From positions 18,267,001-18,331,000 of the forward strand of contig CM050659.1 in assembly GCA_027574665.1 (NCBI GenBank): DNA of 64,000 nt, in the 5' to 3' direction. Positions within the stretch are counted from its first letter, which is position 1. Each line of letters starts with the position of its first letter. This DNA comes from Rhynochetos jubatus (taxonomy: Eukaryota > Chordata > Aves > Eurypygiformes > Rhynochetidae). The translations under genes were made by a program, and so were the position numbers. Positions 1-64,000 of this stretch are shown one piece after another. Under the pieces are notes generated by a model. The model worked only from the letters and a program-made list of their open reading frames with translations. It ran no database searches and had not been told where the DNA came from.

Positions 1-395
1 AATTTCAGCTCAATCCAGTGATAATTTAATCAGCTTGTTAGCCAGACTGAAAAGCACAGCGGCAGGTTGTCAAAGTCACCTAAATTCATGTAGATATTAT
101 TGTGTCTTTGATTGCTTAAGAAGTCCTAAATTCCCAGGATCAATCAATTAAAAATAGTACTGTCCATACCATAGGCTTTCTGACGTTAAGCCATTAAAAT
201 TGATATTCTGAACCTGATAAAAGCCTTCAACATAACGTCAGTGTCACAAAAGTATGTGAAAAGTGGTTTTCTATTAGCTGTTGTACAGTAATTACCCTCT
301 TACCCTCTCTTTTGAAATACAGCACAACTCTTAATCTGATCATCATCAACAAACAGCCCAAAGAGGCATTTATGTAGTTTTTTGGAGTATCTTAC
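1..395 (-). other. Intron downstream of exon 26
   Basis: Noncoding, AT-rich. No further CNH exon (one starting IQCSIKPHA is expected) is visible before the left edge. Confidence 0.7.
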
Positions 396-51865
<51,470 letters not shown>

Positions 51866-54800
51866 CTGTTAAAATAACAAAATACTGTAAAACATGTGTG
51901 TAAACTATGGATACAGCAACAAATTAGGCATATAACAACCGGGCTTGAGTACTTGCTTTTAAGCATGTAACAACCACCTTGCAGTGATGCAGAACTCATT
52001 TTTTTTTTTAAAAAGGCCTTTTACTGTGAAATGCCTAGTTTTTAGAATTCTTACTGCAGCTGAGTGAACTCCCATCTTCTCAGCTACTCCCCAAAAAGCA
52101 TGCAGAGGCTTTGTATTTAAAAATGCAATCTTCTACACTGGTGGGGAGGAACACTGATAGGGCTTGACCATGTCTGTGCCTACAGACATACACACATTTC
52201 ACCAGTAAAACGCCCACACCCCACAATCATTACTAAGCAATACCAGATAACTGGGAATTTTAGAATAGGTAAGTAGCTAGTTCTTGAAAACAAAGCTAGG
52301 AAAAGGGAGGTAATAGGGAATAAAGCTGTTCAGAAGAGTAAGCTCGACAGTGAGACTGACAAAACGTGGTTCACAAGACTGTAAATTAGAAACACAACAG
52401 GGAATTTTGCTGTACACGGCACAGTTTCTTGGCTTGGTTAGACCAAGTTGCTCAACAGATGCTGTAGATGCAGACTTTCGCCACGATAACCAACTCCAAT
52501 CTCATACAGGAGGATAGTATCAAGAGATGTGTACAAACAGTGGATTTGCTACGCGTGCTAACTCCTCACTTCCATCAAATGTTCAGAAATGGGGTTGAAG
52601 ATTTGAGATGGCAATTTTGATGCTGAAGTAGTAGTGCCTGCAAAGCTATGTATCGAAATAACTAACCGACATCAGTTAAGTAAGCCACAGGAAATCAAAT
52701 ATAAAATGCTGCAGTTTGCAGACAAAATGATTTGCAGGTGCAATTTACACCTGGCAAAATTAAAAGCTGGGTTGATGTAATTTTAAATCCCAGGTCCTAT
52801 CTGCACAAAATTGCATACGAGTGTTATTTCTAAGACTAAGCAATTTTGCATCAAAGAAAAATGATTCCTCATTCTTGGGCAATACGTCACAGTCATGTTT
52901 TCTTTTACAGAAAACTAAATCCTGCTGAGTTTTTGTATATTTACAAGTGTCCTCTTTCCGTGGAAGCACTCCTGGGACTGCAAAGTTTTTTCTCATGAAC
53001 TAGAATGATAGGATTTACATATTATCACAGACCTCAGGAAGAAGACGGGTGGGGCACACCCTCCCCAGGCCCACAACCACTGTGGCTGAGCGCAGATGAG
53101 CAGCGAGGAGTGCTATCCCGAAGGACGCCGGTCTTTGGTCAGCATCCATCCCAGCTGACGTCAAACCCTGTTTGCAGCTTCCTCCGCACAGCCACTGCTC
53201 CTTTGTTGGAGGCCATTGTTTGCAAATGTTTCCAGGCATTGAATGTCTTGGCAATATAGTGAGAGAGGGCCTTCCACAAAATACAGTCACGCTAGACACG
53301 TTGGCACCCTGACTTGACTCCGAAGATTGTCTGGAGGCAAGTACGCTGATCATGTCTCCGGCCACAACACGTGGCAGGCGACCAACCCGGCCGTACATTC
53401 TGCAAACGTTGATGTCAAGAATCAACGCTGATTTTCATAATTACCATGAAACATGGAGATATGCTTCTTGACTGAAAAAAAATGTATTAGTCACTACTAC
53501 ACTAGTACTACACTTGGAATTGAATATTCATCAGAATAAGGAAGGGAGAAAGGCTTGGCATTCAGTTTTGATTTCAAAGCACGATACCCGGTCAAATGGT
53601 CCATCTGTGTAAACAGACATCCGTTATTTTGCAGCAACAGTCATTTCCACAGCATGCAAACCTGCTGCTCTCATTCGCTTTTACCATTATAAATGAGAAT
53701 ACTAAATCCCCCCAAGAAAGGTCTGGAAAATAAGCATTTACAGCAAAGAAAACAGCAAGCCCTTTTATTTTGTGGGTTGTGATTCACCTCTGCACAACAA
53801 GCGTGTCCCCGTTAACAGAGATGCACAACCCGATCCTGCTCCTGCATTCCTAAAAGCTCCCATGTCTGCAACTGGGCTGAGTGCCGGACGAGAGGAGCTT
53901 GGACTGTGTGGAGAGGGTGGGATCATGCCCTGCAACTTGTCTCAGTGCCCCATCTTCCTCACACCGTGCCAAGGTACTACTAGCCTGAGGAAACCCACTG
54001 GATCGCATCCAACCCTCCCTCTGCACAGGCTCGCCCACAATAAATACTCTGACTGGGTAACGCAGCCTTTACATGGAAATAAATTGTTAACTACATGCAC
54101 TTCACACCCTTATGTTCTTTGAGACCCTTTTATGAAGAAAACAGAGAGAGGTTCAATCCACCAGCGACTCTGAACCCTTCTCAAGAGGCCGAAAGAAGCA
54201 ATAAACACTCATTACTGTTGGTTTGCTCCAATTCTCAACTCACAACTTTCAACAACTGTTACCACACCTTCAAAGAGTCTTCCGTGTTTCTTGGTTTAAG
54301 GTGAAGAACCTCATCTTCCCCCACCAGTACTTTGTGCAGGGTAATGCAGAGGGTTGCAGGTTAACCTCATGAAAAGGTGTGAACGTATCTATATGTTTAC
54401 ATCTGCCTTTGGTCAGTTATCTAAAAGAGATTAATTAGTTTAAAAGGATGTATAAAAGAAGTATCTTTGAGACTGTAGCTAAATATTTATCTACAGCTAC
54501 ATATCTATCTAAAAACATTTTCATCATGCAATACTAATTTTGCTGCCATCTTGGCAGATTTATTTTTGGTTACAGTTGTACATTTTCCCAAAGTGAAGGG
54601 CTTATCGTTATCGTAGAGCAATACATCTCAAAAGTCTCTGCACCTGCTAATGTATGCAACGAACAGCGTGGCAGAATTACACAGCATACACCATCATTCC
54701 TCCTTACCTCTGACATCACCCCAACACACACAAATAAAACCGTTCTGTTAAATAGTGCCCAAGGAAAAGGTTCAGTTAGTGGTGACAAAACAATCGGAGA

Positions 54801-57800
54801 ACCCTGTAGACATCGTGAATTTTTGTTCCTTCTCCTCCCCATAACAGTTAGTTATGAAAACAAGGGGCTGAAGCAAAGCCACCCAGCAGCTCACCCCAGC
54901 AGTCCCCGTGAGCAGTGCTTGCACACCGGCACCCTCCTGAGCTCGGCACCACCACCCAGAACAGTGAGACCACACTAGGAGGGCTAAAGCTTTCAGGACA
55001 CACATGTTCATGTGGAGAAGAACCATTAATGCCTCGGCAGCTCGTCTGAGCAGGCTATCGTGCTCCATGGTATACTTGCTTTAATGTACAGACGGTGACC
55101 ACGCTGGCACTCAGAACAAAACTTCTCTCCTTTACACTGGTTTTTCAAACTGTTTCGAGTTCATTTTCCTTGACATCTCTAAAAGCAGTAAACATCCTGA
55201 ACCCAGCCCTGGGCTTCTTGTTAACACACTGAGACTAGTGCCTAAGTAAGGAAAGGTTTCAGGGCCTGGCCTCTTATTTTTTCATTTATCAATAAATCTC
55301 AGAGGTTAGCCAGAGTTCATGTGAACTCACACATTGCTACTTCTGCTGAAGCCACAAGGTTGAGCATGTTTGAATTGTTTCGAGAAAGGTGGTTTGATTT
55401 TTCTTTAAAGCTGCTATGAGCAACCGGCTGTTTTAACTGTTTCCCAACCAAATGAGATCAACAGATTCACTTACTTTCAGCGACAAAACGTGTAGAAGTT
55501 CATCCTTCTTGATTTAATCCAAAACAGGAGGAAGAACAAGGGGCACTGCCCGCCCAGCCCTCTGTGCAATCTGCCGCTGCCCATCCTCTCCAGATCGTTA
55601 AAGGGAATCAGCCTGCTGTGATCCAAGATCCTCCGCTGCACATTTCCCCAGAAACTGAGCAGAGGGCAGGAATGGTCTGTGGGTCCATTTCCCCTAATAG
55701 AAGGTTTTATCTTTCACTCAAATGCTCAGTTTTAGAGTAGGTTTTGACTCTGGAGAATGGAGCCAAAACATCCAACAGCCATCTGCAAGTCACCCATATT
55801 CCTACCCAAGAATGTAGCATTAAACACTATCAAGCTCATCCAGAGCTTAGACATGAACAATGCTGAAGCTCAATGACTTTCTAAAACTGAAGTTCCTGCT
55901 TACATTTTGATGAGGTATCCAAGCTGGAAGAAATTCTCCCACTAGCTTTCAGTCCAGCTAAATTCCTTGTCTCCTCCAGAAAATATTTCCGCATAAAGTC
56001 TGCGGCAGTTGCCGGTTAGTCACTACAGCAACATTCAGCAAACCTGGGGCCAGCATACACATTTTTCAAATCTGCATACTGCTTACTGCAGCCACATATG
56101 GGGAAGACGCTTCATGCCAAAGATCTGGTTCCGATGCGCTCCGACCGCGCGTTATCTCTGCAGGGAGATATACATTAATAGGACAGATCGTTCAGTGCTG
56201 CTGCTATTGGATGTGTATTTACCTTTTTAGCTCAATTAGATAAAGGAACCGCTTATCTGTCCCCTCTACTGAGGGTCAAGTCATGTATTTTTCTATTTAC
56301 ATCAAACAAGAGTATCAGTGTTAGCGGTCAAGCTATCAGCTGTAAAGGAGCTTTACATGAATTAAGTACATTTACAGAACGATGTATTCAGTCACGTACA
56401 ATGCTTTTCCTGTTAGGTCCAAACAAAAGTTTTGGGCAGTCCCTGGCTTGGACCACAATTACAACCAGCGACCCAAGGTCCCAGTGACACACACCTGAGA
56501 ACGCAGAGAGCTTGGTTTGACAGCTTCCCTCCCAGATCCTGCACAGACCTCTCTTCCCAGGGGTGGCAAACAGCCCCCATCAGCTTCTCTCGCCACTTGC
56601 AATCAGACAGATTTGAAGCGGAATTGCAATCCCAGACGCCACAACCCAGCTGTCCCATTACAGCGTTGTGCACCATGCCAAGGCAGCCCCATCACACGCT
56701 TCCTTTTTGGCAACGGGCGCTCATTAACGTCCACGTGTTTCTGGGTCTGTCTGATGTAGCTGTCCCCATTTAACCGCAGCAGGAAAAAGTGCACGTGAAG
56801 GGCTGGGACAGCGTGCTGCAGGACACCAAGGCAGCATGCAGCTGGTGGTTGTGGCTACGCAGAAGTCCCCATCTGTGTCCATGTCCTGTCTGCAACCAGA
56901 AGCTTAACCTTACTTTTTGGGGAAGCTGTGAGGTGCCTGTGTGCAGGGATGTGTCCCAGGTGCCAGAAGCCACAGACGCTTGCCAGTTTGCAGCGCTGTT
57001 GCCCACGCAGAGGGCAACCTCTCATCAGACACACTCTGGCATCAGGGATGCACACGTGCAGTGTGCTGATGCTGCGCACAGACACGCACAGCTCACAACA
57101 TCTGCACCAGGCTGTGGGACTCCTGAGTGAGCCTTCACAGCACTGCCTGCCTGTGTAACCCAGACACCCGGTTAGAGACCACAGACCTAACTCCTGGGAC
57201 CTTCTCTGGATATGGGAGGATGGCATTTGAAAGCAAGACCTGGCAGTTGGAGGTGGCACTTGCTACAGGATACCCAATGCAGGCTGTGGCCACCCACCCT
57301 TTGGGAGCAAGGGGAAGGTACAGCTCTTTCGCTGACTGAAAGCAAACTTCAGGGAGGTTTTTTGTTCAAAACCCACTAATGAATGTTGAAGTTCGAGCCC
57401 ATTTTGGGTAAATCTGTGCAGCCCTGCAGTCGCTGGTAGACCGCCAGCTCAGCTTTCTGTGCCCTGAAGGCTGGGACCCCACCCTGTTGCCCCTCTGCCC
57501 TCCACCCTTCCATCCTGGTAACACAAGGAAGGCCTTTAAGAGATTATGCATCAAATGAACAATGCTCTGCATAGGGATCCAGGAAACCCTATGTCCCATT
57601 CCACATGACCTTAACAAAGTCATGATCCTTCTGTTTCCCCTTCCACCTACACAGGGCTCTTCTACTTAGACCCAGCTCGTTAGAAGAGATGAGCATCACT
57701 TGCTATCACCAGCCCCAGCCTGGGAACACCAGCTTTGCCTGCTCTTGCTGCAGGCAGGCAAGGGCAGCTCCCACGCAGCTGCAGCGGGCTCCCCAGGGTC

Positions 57801-60800
57801 AGCATGGCAGGGGAGGAGGACCCCAAAAACATAAAACCTGCAGATACGCTGCTTTTGCACTGCAACTTAGAGACAGACACTGTTTTACAGCACACGGCTG
57901 CTCACAATGGACATCCTGCCGTCTCTTGGGGTCTTAACTAATGTAAGCAAGTGGACAGGGTCTGCACATCTGGGGCTGTAGTGTTTTGATGCTGGAAGTG
58001 TCACCCAATAGGTCAGTTTACAGGTGAGCTCCATCAGGAAGGCCAGTCTGTAATCCTCATCTCCACAATGGGCAGACAACCCACGGTAGTCATGATTGGA
58101 CCTCTTCAGCTAAAAATACAGCAATAATGTAAATCTGAAATGGGACAGGAATAAACTCCAAAGAAGATGTTATTAAGTTTGGAAGCTTATAGCTTGTTTT
58201 AGTCAGTTAATGGTCTGAGGCAGAGCTCAGGGTCAGTTGTGCACTGAACAGTATCACAGGATTTCAGAAACTATCCATTTCATTGTAAACTATAATGTGT
58301 AATCCACATCAATTCTCATTGTTAAAAAAAAACACCCCAACAAACACAAAAAAACACAAAACCCTCAGCTCACCACAATAAACATCAGCCTGGGGCAGAT
58401 AATTACCAGTTTCAGAAAGACTTTTTTTTTTTCCTCTTCCTTTTTAAACCCCCATGAAGAATTCAGGACACCAGCCAGGTGGGAATGTGGCTATAATTTT
58501 GGTTACAGCCTCGACCTTCTAATCATGAAACTCAGGCTGCAGAAAGCCTACTTTGACTGACATTATAAAGTTTTGGTGGTACTTCTGTCACATAATCCCT
58601 GGATGTCTGTATATTTTTGTGGCTATAAATCCAAGAATTGAACTCCCCTACAGCATTCCTTCTTCTCTTTGTAATATTGGGAGATGCCGAGATTCGGAAG
58701 CCTGGGCCTTGTGCCAGGTTGTCCCTAAGGTAGCCCTCAACGGCAGCACATCCTCCTTCCCTGGCAGCGGTGCAGGATGCAGGACTTCCTTACAACCACA
58801 ACCCAGCTGCATTCCCTAAATGCTGACATGGGTGATGCAACATATTTGCCCTTTCACACCCACATTAGGCACCCAGTTCCCAGAAAGTCCCAGGTCTCAC
58901 CCAAAAACACTGGGCCAGCATAGCCAAACATTGCCTTTCCCCTTTCCCATCCTCCATAAACACCCTCTTTCAACAGCAACTGGATAGCTTTGCCTGCCAT
59001 TAACTCTGCTACCGAGAGGACAAGCACACAGCAGAGTGCAGCATCAGAACGAGCTCCTGAGATGACTGCTTCAGCAACATAAAGGTCCTGCGCTACTCTC
59101 AGACTATCCAACACTATCCCCACCAGTCAGTCTCATGGGATGCAGTGGGACTGCTGCATTAACTTAGGCTTAACACTGCTGTCAGAACTGACCACAGTTC
59201 CCTTCCTACCAGGGAAGGTAAAGCGTGTCACCTAAACGCTACAAAACATGATCACCCTCATCCACAGCTTGTCAGAGTGGTGAACAACATAAATACCAAC
59301 ACACCGTAAATGATCCAGATGTGCTCTTTGAGGTTTATGGGTTGTTTTTTTCTCCTATATGCTAATTCCCACTCTATGATTAGATATGTTCCAAGAAGTT
59401 AGCAAAGATTTATCACTTTCAGTACAGACCACAGTCGAACACTAGTTAGCATGCCCCAGAACTTGGGTTGTAAAACAGTAACAGTAAAATCTAATGTGTC
59501 TGCACATAGATACATCAAGAATGAAAGTTAATTAACAACACCACTTTAAGACAAAGCATGTTACATTAATGAAGATATATTAGATATATACTATTTATAA
59601 AGAAATGAAAAAATTACCAAAAAATTAAACGTGACACTGTATTCCAAATGAAAAAGGACAATTCTGTAAAGGTTAGCAAATTTATATACCGAAAATAACT
59701 TGAATATTCAGTGAAAAACAAGTTCCTTTCCTAGCAAACACCACTGCCCTATTTCTGTGCGGAATAGGTCATTCTCTCTCTCCAACTGCTTCTCTCCCCC
59801 CAGCCCCTCCCCATCTCAGAAGTGGCTAAGTATTTTGCACTCACTCAAAGTGAAAATACTAGTTTTATAAAGTTTTTTTAAAAGAAGTTTTATATGTTTC
59901 AGGTGAAAGATGTTAAAAAAAAAATCACAAACTTCTCTCAGGGTCCCTATTTGTGTCACATGCTTAAACGAACAAAAATATCACTGTAACTCATAACACT
60001 ACAGAAGACAACTAAGTTGGCAGTGGCGTAAAAGGACCTTCCATATACCAAAACAGCAACACATCAGCCAAGAGAAGAGAGTAGAATGTGTAACTTCTAT
60101 CAATCACTTAAAATTCTACCCAAGTCCACCCTAGCTGGAAGGCAGGGATGGATGGGGGTCATTTCAATGGTACCAGCTCAAGCAACCTTGATCTCTGGAG
60201 GAAAACGATGGTTTTTCACCCCTACTGCAAATATCTGTACCACCGCCCTCATGAACTGTAAAACTTGAGAGCATCAGAAGCAGTTTTTCTGTCCAGGGGT
60301 TTTTTTTTTTTTTGTTTTACCCTTTCAGTTCCTATTTCCTCCCATTGTATAAGTGGAAACGCAGGTTGTTTGCTTTGCCTCATGTTTGTCTATGTCTGAC
60401 TGCAGGCCAGTGGGAAAAGAAAATGAAACAAAGGAACAAATTCAAGCCCTTTCACAAACACGTATTTGAGCCCTTACATTTTTGCAGTATCAGTATGCTG
60501 TTCATCAGATTACCATCCCTATGCAAAACACAAACCACTCGAGGCTACTGCACACTTGTATAGGACTGGACTAGACACTGATCCTTTGGGTTTTTGAAAC
60601 CTGCTCCCAGATGTCATTCACATGGCAATTAGCAAGATCAAGCAAAGCACCAATCACAACTTAAGATACTATGGAGGTCACGCTATGAGGAAAGGAGTTT
60701 TGCTATCTACTTATTTGAGATGGGTGGTGTCTGCAGCAGAGCATCGCACGTTAGACATGCAAGGTCCCTGAACAGGAGCTGTTACCAGCAAGGAAAGAAA

Positions 60801-62028
60801 AGCAGTGTTTTGGGGCCATATGTGGGTCAAGAGAGCCAGCAGCACCGCCAACGGGAGGAAAGGACTGAAGAGCAGGCTGTGCAGTTATCCCCTTTTCCTC
60901 ACACTCCACTTACTGGGACATAAAACCTGATTTCTCTGAGCCTCAATTTCAGTATCTGCATAAATACTGAATGGCCAGCCTTGCCATTCATCCTGGGCTT
61001 TGACATTTGTCACACCTCTTAACGTCTGTTGAAACACGCCGTTGGGTTTCCAGCCTCAGACACCCCATCACAGCTTGCTGCCACTTGCCAGGGTCACAGA
61101 GGCCTCGCAGACAGGCGGCTTCTCATCTTCCAATGGGTGTTCTGCGCTGGGGATGGCTGGGCTGGTAGGTCACAGGCAGCCAGCAGCAGCAGGGACCCTG
61201 GCTGCCCCGGGCAGGGCTGCGGGGTCTTTGCAGCCCTGTGGCTCCTCTTGCTGCGAGCAGGAGGGTTGCAACAGCCTGGGCACAGAGCCAGTCCCGCTCA
61301 GCACCTGGGGAGCCCAGCAGTGATTTATGGCAGAAAAGGTCCTTCACGCTGAAAGCCTATTCATCCAGAAAAATAAACAGTTTAGGGAAAAAACCTCAGC
61401 CTTTGGAAGGCCCTCACTCTGCAGACCAGGAGCTGTTGAGAAGCTAAGTCTAGGGAGAGGTACAAATCCCTCCATCCCAGTGAATTTTCACTGCCCAAAG
61501 CATGTGCATCCTTTTACAGAAATACAGGGCATTGGAGAAAATCTATACACAACGCATCTCTGCTGGATGAAGTCACAAGCAGTTAAATGGGTCCCGCCAG
61601 CCCCGTCCTGCCGAAAGGAAGTGAGGGCTGGACCGTAGGAGGTCAGCTGATGGGTGGCCAGACTTTCAGAGCAGGAATCCCGCAAAGGGAGGTTTTTTGG
61701 CTCACCATCACTGTGAAGCTCTGAAGGTCTAGCTGCACACAGCAATTGCAAACATCATGTTATGAGTCATGTTTTACCTTTGTAAGCAATGCAGCCTTCC
61801 CAGACACAAGCTAATAAAGAACAGCGTTATTAGCCTTCTATCCCACATAAATATAACTCTGTGTGCACATTAAGCTCTCAATTATATCACCGAATTTTAA
61901 GAAAATCATAAAAATCCTTCACCATTCTTGTGGAAGGAAGTATGACGTTGGTGAATTTTCCTCTGCACATAAAGCAGAATATGGACAAGGTTCTACATGG
62001 GTTAAAATCAGGTTGCTGTTTTGTTTTG

Positions 62029-62043
62029 TTTTTTTTTTTTTTT
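62029..62043 (+). repeat. (T)15 homopolymer
   Basis: Fifteen T following TTGTTTTG; simple repeat. Confidence 0.8.
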
Positions 62044-62853
62044 AAAGCCTTTAAGGCAAGCAGGGTATGCAGCTCGGACTGCAAGTTACAGCCTAGATGA
62101 TGAGAGCTACAACAACCTTAAAGGTGATTTACTTTTTTTGTTCCAGTCTGCTGGTGTTTTTCTCACCCAGATTGCAATGCCATGCGGGTATGCACCGCTC
62201 AGCAAATGACTGTGCAAGACAGTACACATGGCACTGCACAGGACAGCCCAGTACTGAAAACTGGCATTACATGGGTTTTCTCTTGTGATCTCTGAGCCTT
62301 TCCTTCAGTACTTCATGGCAAATACCCTCCCTACAACTCTCTTCACCTGAGGTGAATCCAGAAGTCAAGAACTCCACCGAATACTGCTGTTACGTTCAAC
62401 AGATCTGAGGTTTGCCTAGGGAAAGGTCATATTTTTCACACACAAAAGTCTTCACAGAGCATTGAACTGAGGATAAAAGAGCTTCTACTCTCAGTGCCAT
62501 TTCATTTGGCTGTTTGACGCATCCTATCCAAAAAGAAAGAGGGAGTTAATGGACACAATTAGTCTGTGAGAAAATACATCAGTCTCCCGCTTTCTGAATG
62601 AGTTCTGCAAGAGATGAACTACATGGCACTGATCTCGCAGCAGCAGTCAATTCCTATTCTCTTCCAAAATCCTATTGGCCAGATGGTCCACAAAACTCAA
62701 GGGAAAATTACTTAAACATTTGGAAAGGCTTTCAGTGTTAAGTTGGCCTCCCAAATGAAACCAGACTACCCTTCTAATTATTCTTAAAAGTAAAGTATAC
62801 CTTGCTTTTCTAATTCAATTAAGAAGGAGCAGTGCTTCTGAGTTCACTTTCCT

Positions 62854-62872
62854 AAAAAAAAAAAAAAAAAAA
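62854..62872 (+). repeat. (A)19 homopolymer
   Basis: Uninterrupted run of 19 A; no retrocopy or LINE is recognisable immediately before it. Confidence 0.8.
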
Positions 62873-64000
62873 TAGTATCTGAATTCGAGAAGAGCCTTGG
62901 TGGGTTGGTTATTTTTTCTAAACTGATCTCATCAGCTTAACACAAGAAATGCCTGTCTGGCAAAAGGTTCTCCTCTCGAGCAAACTAGAGGTCAGATGTG
63001 CAGTAACAGTTCCTGAACAGCTACAAGCAGTTATTCAATGCTGTATCTTCCAATTTTCAGTATTACTTGTAGGGATCGAAGTCAATCACAGCAGAGAGAA
63101 ATGAACAGTGAATTCTTGAGAGGAAAAAAAAACCAAAAACCCTGCAGAATAATTTCAAGAAAATGGCTCAACACATTACAGCTGAAGAACTGCAGAGCCT
63201 TAAGCAATGTAGACCAGCATAATTACCAGCACGTATGAAGCAAACGCAGCAGCGAAGCACTGGAAGAATTGGTCACAAAAGAAGACCAAGAGGTTCCTGC
63301 AATTAACCGCTGAGCGTCTTTACCAGATTTGGAAACTCTCATCTCTGCTTCGCGCTGTTCAAACAGCCCAAATTCATTGTGTGCACTGTACAGTAGTGCA
63401 CTACATAGTGAACTGTGCATCTGGGTAAATCAAAAGCCAAGCCCCAGCGCAGGCTGGGGAGCCCCTGCCCAAGGCTGATGCACTCACTGCGGCTACACTT
63501 CCGAGCGGTTCCCTGTAGGACTTCCCAACAACAACTACTTCTTCTTCTAAGGCTTGGGCTCTTCCATGTGATTCTACCTCTGCTGATGTCAACGGTAATG
63601 TTTGCTGTTCAATTTATTGGTTCTGAATTTGCCCCATAAAAAGGTCAGTTTCTCAAACAGAACAAATCCCACTTTACACCAATTTTTCCACTGAAAAAGT
63701 GCGTCCATTCAATGCTTTCTCTGTTGGAGAACGTGTGTTCACACCGATCCTGTCACAAGTTTGAGACAGTTTGTGACAGAAGAAATTACCCTATGCCACT
63801 ATTGCAGTGTGTCCACTGGTGTACAAGCACCCAACAATGAACTGCACTACTACTGCCCAAAGTTCACTGCCTACTGGAAATTAGCCTCTTCATAAAGGTG
63901 CACATAAAGACCAGACGGAAACAGAGAACACTTGCTGTTCTGATTACCGATACCTTTACATTCATGGGCATGTGGGTTTGACTGGATTCCTCTCATTCAC

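Larger units (their letters stand above)
51866..64000 (-). other. 5' intron, 12.1 kb without recognised exons
   Basis: I looked on the minus strand for the glycine-loop exon (GNGTYGQVYK) and did not find it. The stretch has homopolymer runs (60300-60313 T, 62029-62043 T, 62854-62872 A), a CpG-bearing patch at 53.0-53.43 kb with long antiparallel open frames, and otherwise plain sequence. It could still hide short, untranslated or alternative first exons. Confidence 0.6.

Noticed and set aside
51866-64000. Possible first exons or a neighbouring gene in the right-hand 12 kb
   Set aside because: No GNGTYGQ glycine-loop exon, CpG-island promoter or other gene family could be recognised; absence is not proven.

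Overview
This window is vertebrate genomic DNA, almost certainly from a bird. It has CR1 LINE fragments (including an antisense CR1 endonuclease region), an ERVL-type solo LTR of the kind common in birds, long introns at moderate GC, and short phase-consistent exons with GT..AG junctions. I see no operons, prokaryotic genes, rRNA, tRNA or CRISPR arrays.

Nearly everything recognisable belongs to one large gene on the minus strand that runs off both ends. It encodes a Ste20-type kinase of the GCK-IV (Misshapen/NIK) family, the group of MAP4K4, TNIK, MINK1 and NRK. I could place 26 coding exons between 51865 (5') and 396 (3'). Their phases chain without a break into 1044 codons. The kinase domain lies in exons at 51.8-34.5 kb and lacks only the N-terminus with the glycine-rich loop. 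A charged, Gln-rich coiled coil follows at 32.7-30.1 kb. A long, poorly conserved Ser/Pro-rich linker occupies 26.7-6.8 kb, and the first part of the C-terminal CNH (citron homology) domain occupies 6.4-0.4 kb. The upstream exon(s) and the last part of the CNH domain were not found and should lie outside the window.

The protein is clearly GCK-IV but matches none of TNIK, MAP4K4 or MINK1 as closely as a bird ortholog should. Several residues recall NRK: VMN after the VAIK-like lysine, PAGQ before DQLW, NF in the LNFVES segment, RDMQNERQ, and HKPLS in CNH. My best call is the bird NRK gene, still in its ancestral MINK/TNIK-like form; a divergent MINK1 is the main alternative. These comparisons are from memory, without alignment.

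The rest is intron: about 12.1 kb upstream of the first recognised exon (51866-64000), a 6.3 kb intron (45487-51808), a 4.9 kb intron with the LTR, and smaller ones. Three CR1 pieces (39.4, 41.5-42.1 and 45.5 kb), a solo LTR (24656-25101), an older CR1/L3-like scrap and simple repeats account for the recognisable repeats. No previously undescribed system is evident. The most interesting material is the divergent kinase, its fast-evolving linker exons (some recoverable only by splice-phase logic), tandem or alternative splice acceptors, a CR1 copy abutting an acceptor site, and a few unexplained GC-rich or palindromic intronic spots.
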